This document shows positions 27,504 to 32,900 of a stretch of DNA of 32,900 nucleotides, in pieces; positions within the stretch are counted from its first letter, which is position 1; every line of letters begins with the position of its first letter. Origin of the DNA: Zeimonas sp039807785 (GTDB taxonomy: Bacteria > Pseudomonadota > Gammaproteobacteria > Burkholderiales > Burkholderiaceae_E). The stretch spans positions 1-32,900 of the forward strand of contig JBDHRX010000022.1 in assembly GCA_039807785.1 (NCBI GenBank), read 5' to 3'. Made by a program: the position numbers and the translations under genes. Under the pieces are notes generated by a model. It was not told the DNA's origin. It worked only from the letters and a program-made list of their open reading frames with translations, and did no database searches.

Positions 27504-28705
27504 ACGCGCTCGACGATGGTCGCGATTCCCATCCCGCCTCCGACGCAAAGCGTGACGAGCCCGCGCTCGAGGTGCCGGCGCTCGAGTTCGTCCACGAGGG
27601 TCCCGAGCAGCATCGCGCCGGTCGCGCCGAGGGGATGGCCCATGGCGATCGAGCCTCCGTTCACGTTGACCTTCTCCTCGGGCACTTCGAGTTCACGCAT
27701 GAAGCGCATCACGACCGCCGCGAACGCCTCGTTGACCTCGAACAGGTCGATGTCGTCGAGCCGCAGGCCGGCTTTTTCGAGGGCCTTGCGGGTGGCGGGC
27801 ATCGGCCCGGTGAGCATGATGGTCGGATCGGTGCCGGTCAGCGCGGCGGAGACGATCCGGGCGCGCGGCGTGAGGCCGAGCCGCTTTCCGGCGGCTTCGC
27901 TGCCGATCAGCACCAGCGCCGCGCCGTCGACGATTCCCGAGGAATTGCCGGCATGGTGGACGTGGTCGATGCGCGCCACCTGCGGATACTTGCGCAGCGC
28001 GACGGCGTCGAACCCCATCGCGCCGATCGCGGCGAAGGAGGGCTTGAGCTGCCCGAGCCCATCGACTGTCGATTCCGGCCTGATCGTCTCGTCGTGCTCC
28101 AGGATCGCGATGCCGAGCTCGTCGACGACCGGTACCAGGGAACGCCCGAAGCACCCGGCATGCCGGGCCGCAGCCGCCTTGCGATGGGAGTTCACGCCGA
28201 ACTCGTCGACCATCTCGCGTGAGTAGCCATCGAGCGTCGCGATCAGGTCGGCGCCGATGCCCTGGGGGACGAAGCCCGTGGCGACGTTGGTTTCGGGATC
28301 GAGCGCCCATGCTCCGCCGTCGGCGCCCATCGGCACGCGCGACATCGATTCGACGCCTCCGGCCACGACCAGGTCTTCCCAGCCGGAGCGCACTTTCTGC
28401 GCGGCCAGGTTGACCGCTTCCAGTCCGGACGCGCAGAAGCGGTTGACCTGAACGCCGGCGACCTTCAGGTCCCACCCGGCGGCGAGCGCCGCGGTCTTGG
28501 GGATGACCGCGCCCTGGTCCCCGACCGGCGTGACGCATCCGACGACGACATCCTCGACCTGCGAGGTGTCGAGATCGTTGCGACGCTGCAGGGCGTGCAT
28601 CAGCGTCGTGAGCAGCCGGACCGGCTTGACCTCGTGCAGCGATCCGGAGGACTTGCCTCGTCCGCGCGGCGTGCGGATGGCGTCGTAGACGAAGGCTTCG
28701 GCCAT
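27500..28705 (-). CDS. Acetyl-CoA C-acyltransferase (thiolase)
   Basis: 401 residues from the ATG at 28705, preceded by GGAGAG; upstream in-frame codons have no family similarity. The nucleophilic cysteine is C91 in NRFCASGLEAV. The catalytic histidine is in GHPLGATGA and the second catalytic cysteine in LCVGGGMG near the C-terminus. It performs thiolytic cleavage of 3-ketoacyl-CoA, completing beta-oxidation, probably with the FadJ-like protein at 18837-21107. It is divergent from the acyl-CoA dehydrogenase across 74 bp. Its TAG stop and the TAG stop of the convergent kinase gene share the four-base palindrome CTAG (27500-27503). Confidence 0.95.
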   Translation of the reverse strand: MAEAFVYDAIRTPRGRGKSSGSLHEVKPVRLLTTLMHALQRRNDLDTSQVEDVVVGCVTPVGDQGAVIPKTAALAAGWDLKVAGVQVNRFCASGLEAVNLAAQKVRSGWEDLVVAGGVESMSRVPMGADGGAWALDPETNVATGFVPQGIGADLIATLDGYSREMVDEFGVNSHRKAAAARHAGCFGRSLVPVVDELGIAILEHDETIRPESTVDGLGQLKPSFAAIGAMGFDAVALRKYPQVARIDHVHHAGNSSGIVDGAALVLIGSEAAGKRLGLTPRARIVSAALTGTDPTIMLTGPMPATRKALEKAGLRLDDIDLFEVNEAFAAVVMRFMRELEVPEEKVNVNGGSIAMGHPLGATGAMLLGTLVDELERRHLERGLVTLCVGGGMGIATIVERV

Positions 28706-28737
28706 GGGGACTCTCCGGAGGATGCTCGCGGCGATTC

Positions 28738-28743
28738 TATTAT
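28738..28743 (+). promoter_or_regulatory. Possible -10 element (TATTAT) for the acyl-CoA dehydrogenase
   Basis: TATTAT lies 36 bases before the dehydrogenase ATG in a short A+T-rich patch of the 74-bp divergent gap shared with the thiolase. No clear -35 is visible. Confidence 0.5.
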
Positions 28744-28779
28744 GCTGCGCATACCGTCGGCATCCCATGGAGCGGGGCC

Positions 28780-29931
28780 ATGATCGAGCGCACGCTGTTT
28801 TCGGACGAGCACCGGATGTTCCGCGACGCGGTGCGGCGCTTCATGGAGCAGGAGGTGGTGCCGCACCACGATCGATGGGAGGAGCAGGGGTACGTCGATC
28901 GCGAGGTGTGGCAAAAGGCGGGTGAGAACGGCATGCTCTGCGCGACGATGCCCGAGGCCTACGGCGGAGCGGGCGCGGACAAGCTCTACTCGATCGTGGT
29001 CATGGAGGAGACGGCGCGCGTCAATGCGACCGGGCTCGGGTTCGGCCTGCATTCCGAGATCGTGGCTCCCTACATCCTGCACTACGGATCGGAGGAGCAG
29101 AAGCGACGGCTTCTTCCGAAGATGGCGGCCGGGGAGACGATCGGCGCGATCGCGATGAGCGAGCCCGCCGCGGGGTCCGATCTCCAGGGCGTCAAGACGA
29201 CGGCGATCCGCCGCGGCGACGCCTACGTGCTGAACGGCTCCAAGACGTTCATCACCAACGGCTGGCACGCGGACGTCGTGATCGTGGTCGCCAAGACCGA
29301 TCCGAAAGCCGGCGCCAAGGGCACGAGCCTGCTGCTGGTCGAGCGCGGGATGGCCGGTTTCGAGAAGGGCCGTCGCCTGAAGAAGGTGGGGATGAAGGCC
29401 CAGGACACTTCGGAACTGTTCTTCGACGGGGTCGAGGTGCCGGTGTCCAACCTGCTGGGCAACGAGAACGAAGGTTTCGCCTACCTGATGCAGGAACTCC
29501 CCTGGGAGCGCCTGCAGATCGCAATCACGGCGGTGGCGAGCGCCCAGGCGGCGATCGATTGGACGCTCGTATACGTGAAGGAGCGGAAGGTCTTCGGGAC
29601 CACGGTCTCCACGTTCCAGAACACGCGCTTCAAGCTGGCCGAGCTGCAGACGGAGGTGCAGATCGCCCGCGTCTTCGTCGACCGATGCATCGACCTGCTG
29701 ATGGCCGATCACCTCGACACCACCACGGCCTCGATGGCGAAGTACTGGTGCTCGGACCTGCAATGCAAGGTCATCGACGAGTGCGTGCAATTGCACGGCG
29801 GGTACGGCTACATGTGGGAATACCCGATCGCGCGCGCTTTCGCCGACGCGCGAGTCCAGCGCATCTACGGCGGCACCAACGAGATCATGAAGGAAGTGAT
29901 CACGCGGTCGATGGGACTCGGCGCGCGCTAG
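28780..29931 (+). CDS. Acyl-CoA dehydrogenase
   Basis: 383 residues, the usual size. The ATG is preceded by GGAG. FAD/substrate segments include AMSEPAAGSDLQG and GSKTFITNGWHAD. QLHGGYGYMWEYPI and RIYGGTNEIMKEVI complete the C-terminal FAD site. At the position where medium-chain enzymes carry the catalytic Glu (YEGT) this protein has Gly (YGGT, G364). The LPWERLQIA segment supplies E243, as in isovaleryl- and long-chain-type dehydrogenases. It oxidises acyl-CoA to trans-2-enoyl-CoA, passing electrons to ETF. It is divergent from the thiolase and convergent with the thioesterase, one base between stop codons. Chain-length preference cannot be read. Confidence 0.94.
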   Translation: MIERTLFSDEHRMFRDAVRRFMEQEVVPHHDRWEEQGYVDREVWQKAGENGMLCATMPEAYGGAGADKLYSIVVMEETARVNATGLGFGLHSEIVAPYILHYGSEEQKRRLLPKMAAGETIGAIAMSEPAAGSDLQGVKTTAIRRGDAYVLNGSKTFITNGWHADVVIVVAKTDPKAGAKGTSLLLVERGMAGFEKGRRLKKVGMKAQDTSELFFDGVEVPVSNLLGNENEGFAYLMQELPWERLQIAITAVASAQAAIDWTLVYVKERKVFGTTVSTFQNTRFKLAELQTEVQIARVFVDRCIDLLMADHLDTTTASMAKYWCSDLQCKVIDECVQLHGGYGYMWEYPIARAFADARVQRIYGGTNEIMKEVITRSMGLGAR

Positions 29932-29932
29932 C

Positions 29933-30430
29933 TCAGCTGATCACGTACGAGGCGGCCCCGGTCGCGAGCAGCAGGCCGGCATCGTCGGTCAGGGACATCT
30001 GGGTCGATCCGATTCGTCCGCCGAGCCGGGTGATTCGCGCGGTGGCCAGGAACCGGGGACCGACGGCGGGCCGGAGGAAGTCGATGCGCAGGTCGATCGT
30101 CCCCATGCGCACGAACCGGTGCACGACCTGCTCGGCCGGCTCGTCGCGATGCTTGTCGCCGATCGCGCACATCAGCGCGAAGCCTCCGGCGGCATCGAGC
30201 ACGGCCGAGGTGACGCCGCCATGGAGGCGGCCGTACAGGTAGTGGCCGACCAGCTCCGGGCGCATCTCGAAGCGTACGCGCGGCTCGACCGGGGAGAACG
30301 ACTCGATCCGGATCCCGAGCACCCGGTTGAAGGTGATGCGCTCTTCCCAGAGTTCGCGCAGGATCTCCTCGAGGCGCCGCTGCTCGGCGGCGGGGCGCGC
30401 CGCCGGCGCGGCATTCGGAGCGGGCATCAT
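29933..30430 (-). CDS. PaaI-like hotdog-fold acyl-CoA thioesterase
   Basis: 165 residues. The hotdog signature is HLYGRLHGG-like (YLYGRLHGGVTSAVLDAAGG), with the HGG loop and downstream Asp typical of PaaI/YiiD-type thioesterases. The start is one of two adjacent ATGs (30430 or 30427). The first overlaps the PaaG-like gene stop as ATGA, so the two are translationally coupled. PaaI-type enzymes hydrolyse aromatic or hydroxylated acyl-CoA that would trap free CoA. The upstream partner supports an aromatic acyl-CoA context. Confidence 0.87.
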   Translation of the reverse strand: MMPAPNAAPAARPAAEQRRLEEILRELWEERITFNRVLGIRIESFSPVEPRVRFEMRPELVGHYLYGRLHGGVTSAVLDAAGGFALMCAIGDKHRDEPAEQVVHRFVRMGTIDLRIDFLRPAVGPRFLATARITRLGGRIGSTQMSLTDDAGLLLATGAASYVIS

Positions 30431-31209
30431 CGTCCCCTGAAGACCGGAGCGCGTCGTTGCAGGAATGCCGCGACGCCTTCGGCGAAATCCTCGGTACGCC
30501 CCGCCTCGGCCTGGAGCGTCGCCTCGAGCTCGAGCTGGGCCGGGAGATCGTTGCCGGGGCTGTCGTTCAGCGCCCGCTTGATCAGCGCGCAGGCGCGCGG
30601 GGGCTGTTGCGCCAGCCGCTCCGCGATCGTCCGCGCACCCGGCGCCAGCGCTTCGTCGTCGAAGACCTTCCAGACGATTCCGAGGCGCTCGGCGGTGGCG
30701 GCATCGATCGGTTCGGCCAGGAGCGTCATGGCGCGGGCCCGCATGTCGCCGGCCAGGCGGGGAAGCAGCCAGGTGCTGCCGGCATCGGGAATCAGGCCGA
30801 TCCTGGAGAACGCCTGCAGGAAACTGGCCGAGCGCGCCGCGACGACGATGTCGCCGGCGAGCGCGATGCTCATTCCGGCGCCGGCGGCCGGCCCGTTGAC
30901 GGCGCAGACCACCGGCTTGGGCAGGGCGCGCATCTGCAGGATCAGCGGATGGTAGCGCCGGCGCAGCGCCTCGCCGAGGTCGGGTTTCGGTTCCAGCGGC
31001 ACCGACGCGAGATCGGCGCCCGCGCAAAAGCCGCGCCCCGACCCGGTGAGCAACACCACGCGCGCCTGCGCATCCGCGGCCGCCCGGTCGACGGCGGCCT
31101 GCAGCGCGCCCAGCAGCGTGTCGTCGAGCGCGTTGAGGACGTGGGGGCGGTTCAGGGTGATGGCGGCGACCCCTGCGTCGCAATCGTACAGGACGGGCAA
31201 TGTGCTCAT
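30427..31209 (-). CDS. paaG: Enoyl-CoA hydratase/isomerase, PaaG-like
   Basis: 260 residues from the ATG at 31209, preceded by AAGGA; an in-frame ATG 66 bases earlier precedes the conserved domain. Crotonase segments are GFCAGADLA and GPAAGAGMSIALAGD (oxyanion hole). FSRIGLIPDAGSTWLLPRL carries the Asp that replaces the usual hydratase glutamate and matches 2-(1,2-epoxy-1,2-dihydrophenyl)acetyl-CoA isomerase (PaaG). PaaG converts the phenylacetyl-CoA epoxide to an oxepin. No paaABCDE, paaK or paaZ genes are in the window, so a role outside phenylacetate degradation is possible. It is cotranscribed with the PaaI-like gene. Confidence 0.8.
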   Translation of the reverse strand: MSTLPVLYDCDAGVAAITLNRPHVLNALDDTLLGALQAAVDRAAADAQARVVLLTGSGRGFCAGADLASVPLEPKPDLGEALRRRYHPLILQMRALPKPVVCAVNGPAAGAGMSIALAGDIVVAARSASFLQAFSRIGLIPDAGSTWLLPRLAGDMRARAMTLLAEPIDAATAERLGIVWKVFDDEALAPGARTIAERLAQQPPRACALIKRALNDSPGNDLPAQLELEATLQAEAGRTEDFAEGVAAFLQRRAPVFRGR

Positions 31210-31353
31210 GACGGCATCCTTCCGGTCCGTTCCCGGGGCATCCCCGGGGGGGCATGCATCGGGCTTCGGGTGCATCCGTGAGTCGATGAATCGCGTTCGG
31301 TAAATTGCCCGTCGGCGAGTCGAGGGTCAAGCTCGCCGCCCGTGCCGCGCCAC

Positions 31354-31359
31354 TATAAT
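31354..31359 (+). promoter_or_regulatory. TATAAT -10 box immediately before the HAD/UbiA gene
   Basis: A perfect TATAAT ends seven bases before the A of the ATG at 31367, placing the expected transcription start at or next to the start codon. No -35 match is evident at 17 bp. Confidence 0.65.
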
Positions 31360-31366
31360 CCGCCGC

Positions 31367-32821
31367 ATGTCCGCCGATCGCGACGTGCCGCTGTATGTCG
31401 ACCTCGATGGCAGCGTCGTCCGCACCGACACGCTGTGGGAGTCGTTCGCGAGCGCGTTGCGCCGCGACCCGCTCGGCGCGCTGGTGGCGCTCGCTGCGCT
31501 GTTCTCGGGGCGGGCGGCGCTGAAGCGCCGGCTTGCCGCGCTGGGCGCGCCGGATATCGAGATGCTGCCGCTGAACGAGATGCTGGCGGCGTGGCTGCGC
31601 GAACAGGCCGCGACGGGCCGGCGGATCGTCCTGGCCACGGCGGCCGATCGCGGGCTGGCCGAGGCGGTCGCGGGCCGGCTCGGGCTTTTCGATCACGTGC
31701 TCGCCAGCGATGGCCGCCGCAACCTGAAGGGACGCGAGAAGCTCGCTGCGATCCGTGAGGATGCGGCCGGCGCGCCGTTCGACTACTGCGGCAATGGCCC
31801 CGAGGACGTCGAGATCTTCGCGGCGGCGCGGCAGGCGGTCGTGGTGGGCGCGCCGGCGCGCGTCGAGCGCGAGGCGCGCCGGCGCGCCGAGGTGGCGCGG
31901 GTGCTCGATCGGAAGCCGGGTCCGGCGCAACGCCTGCGCGCCTGGGTCGGTGCGTTGCGCCCGCACCAGTGGCTGAAGAACCTGCTCGTGCTGATTCCGC
32001 TGCTGACCTCGTTCAGCGTCGACCAGCCGCAACTGGTGCGCGACGCGATCCTGGCGTTCGTGTCGTTCAGCCTGGCGGCGTCCAGCGGCTACCTGCTCAA
32101 CGACCTGCTCGACCTGGCAGCCGATCGCCGCCACCCGCGGAAACGCGAGCGGGCGTTCGCGGCCGGACGCCTGTCGGTGCGCAGCGGCTTCGCGGGCTCG
32201 GCATTGCTGCTGATCGTTTCGCTGGCGATCGCGTTCGCGGTCGGCGAGCGCTTCGCCGCGGTGGTGCTGCTCTATCTCGCCATGACCGCGGCGTACTCCG
32301 GGCTGGCCAAGCGCATCGCGCTGCTCGACGTCGCGACGCTCGCCGGCCTCTACACGGTCCGGGTGCTCGCCGGCGGGGCGGCGACCGGCATCCCGGTGTC
32401 CTTCTGGCTGCTGGCGTTCTCGGTGTTCCTGTTCTTCAGCCTCGCGCTGCTCAAGCGCTGCGGCGAGCTGGTCGCGCAGCTCGAGCGGGAGGAGGATACC
32501 GGCAAGGGGCGGAGCTACGGCGTCAGCGACCTTTCGGTGTTGCAGTCGCTCGGGATCGCGACCTCCTGCGCCGCGCTGGTCGTGCTCGCGCTGTACGTCC
32601 AGGACCCCGATGTGACGCGCCGCTACGCTTCGCCGCAGCTCCTGTGGCTGATGCTGTTCGGCCTGCTGATCTGGCTCGGGAGGCTCTGGCTGGACACCGC
32701 GCGCGGCCGCATGCACGACGATCCGCTCGTCTACGCGTTGCGCGATCGCGGCAGCCGCTGGCTGCTCGGGGGGCTGCTGGCGCTGTTCGGGCTCGCGGCC
32801 GTGGTTCGCCTGCCGTACTAG
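31367..32821 (+). CDS. HAD-like domain fused to UbiA-family prenyltransferase
   Basis: 484 residues. The N-terminal third is HAD-like: DLDGS (D12, D14) near the start and GNGPEDVEIF as the later acidic motif. From about residue 200 there are eight or so membrane helices with the UbiA signature NDxxDxxxD (N245, D246, D249, D253) followed by HPRKRERAFAAG. The second acidic region is KRIALLDVATL. This resembles decaprenyl-phosphate phosphoribosyltransferase relatives more than 4-hydroxybenzoate prenyltransferase. It likely transfers a group to or from a polyprenyl phosphate at the inner membrane. The HAD motif starts at residue 9, supporting this ATG even though no Shine-Dalgarno precedes it. 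Confidence 0.87.
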   Translation: MSADRDVPLYVDLDGSVVRTDTLWESFASALRRDPLGALVALAALFSGRAALKRRLAALGAPDIEMLPLNEMLAAWLREQAATGRRIVLATAADRGLAEAVAGRLGLFDHVLASDGRRNLKGREKLAAIREDAAGAPFDYCGNGPEDVEIFAAARQAVVVGAPARVEREARRRAEVARVLDRKPGPAQRLRAWVGALRPHQWLKNLLVLIPLLTSFSVDQPQLVRDAILAFVSFSLAASSGYLLNDLLDLAADRRHPRKRERAFAAGRLSVRSGFAGSALLLIVSLAIAFAVGERFAAVVLLYLAMTAAYSGLAKRIALLDVATLAGLYTVRVLAGGAATGIPVSFWLLAFSVFLFFSLALLKRCGELVAQLEREEDTGKGRSYGVSDLSVLQSLGIATSCAALVVLALYVQDPDVTRRYASPQLLWLMLFGLLIWLGRLWLDTARGRMHDDPLVYALRDRGSRWLLGGLLALFGLAAVVRLPY

Positions 32822-32824
32822 GGC

Positions 32825-32900
32825 CTAGCCCATCGTCGAGGGCAGCCAGAGCGAGATCGACGGGAACGCGGAGAGGATCACCAGCCGCAGGATGTCGATC
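32825..32900 (-). CDS. TRAP transporter large permease, C-terminal end (cut by window edge)
   Basis: The last 24 codons are visible, reading IDILRLVILSAFPSISLWLP and ending in TMG. An L-x-x-A-F-P-x-x-S-L-W-L-P ending is characteristic of DctM-type TRAP permeases, which move dicarboxylates or other organic acids with a periplasmic binding protein. It is convergent with the HAD/UbiA gene, three bases apart. The call rests on a short tail. Confidence 0.65.
   Translation of the reverse strand, partial: IDILRLVILSAFPSISLWLPSTMG

Noticed and set aside
30431..32716. Extension of the thioesterase reading frame far upstream on the minus strand
   Set aside because: The frame is open but lies opposite or within the PaaG-like and UbiA genes. 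The conserved hotdog domain occupies only 29933-30430, with a coupled start.

Overview
The window is high-GC, densely coded bacterial chromosome. It looks like a betaproteobacterium, probably Burkholderiales. The reasons are a Bug-family solute-binding protein, several acyl-CoA catabolism genes, the rpsO-terminator-pnp arrangement, and strong G/C third-position bias. Order-level placement is inference. I see no tRNA, rRNA, CRISPR array, insertion sequence or phage gene.

Layout. (1) 1-4974, minus strand: a form II (AYRGAGR-type) molybdenum hydroxylase cluster in the order coxS-coxL-coxM, then a MoxR-type AAA+ ATPase and a CoxE-like VWA protein cut by the window edge. (2) 5226-11364, plus strand: housekeeping genes. 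These are dcd, leuA overlapped by one base with a periplasmic branched-chain amino-acid binding protein, then rpsO, an intrinsic terminator and pnp. (3) 11365-17040: a 355-bp intergenic region with a terminator and two palindromes, followed by a four-gene plus-strand catabolic operon. It encodes a UbiD-family prenyl-FMN decarboxylase, a Bug/TTT solute-binding protein, a thiamine-diphosphate enzyme and a single-chain tandem MarR regulator. (4) 17072-21107, minus: a Nudix/metallo-beta-lactamase fusion and a FadJ-like enoyl-CoA hydratase/3-hydroxyacyl-CoA dehydrogenase with an alternating-histidine insert. (5) 21213-27503: a signalling block with a 7TM-DISM/PAS/GGDEF/EAL protein, a LuxI/FeeM-like acyltransferase, and a divergent membrane hybrid histidine kinase. 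(6) 27500-31209: fatty or aromatic acyl-CoA degradation genes (thiolase, acyl-CoA dehydrogenase, PaaI-like thioesterase, PaaG-like isomerase). (7) 31367-32821: a HAD/UbiA prenyltransferase fusion with an apparently leaderless start, then the last 24 codons of a TRAP large permease running off the edge.

Two regions look most like undescribed systems. The first is the UbiD/Bug/ThDP/tandem-MarR operon, which has an 8-5-8 palindrome overlapping its predicted -35 box. The second is the acyltransferase/c-di-GMP enzyme/sensor-kinase block. Its central part (about 23.0-26.0 kb) has visibly lower GC than both flanks, and the composition changes inside the two flanking genes at their membrane-domain/catalytic-domain boundaries.

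All calls come from reading the sequence and from family knowledge. No database search, folding program or statistics was run.
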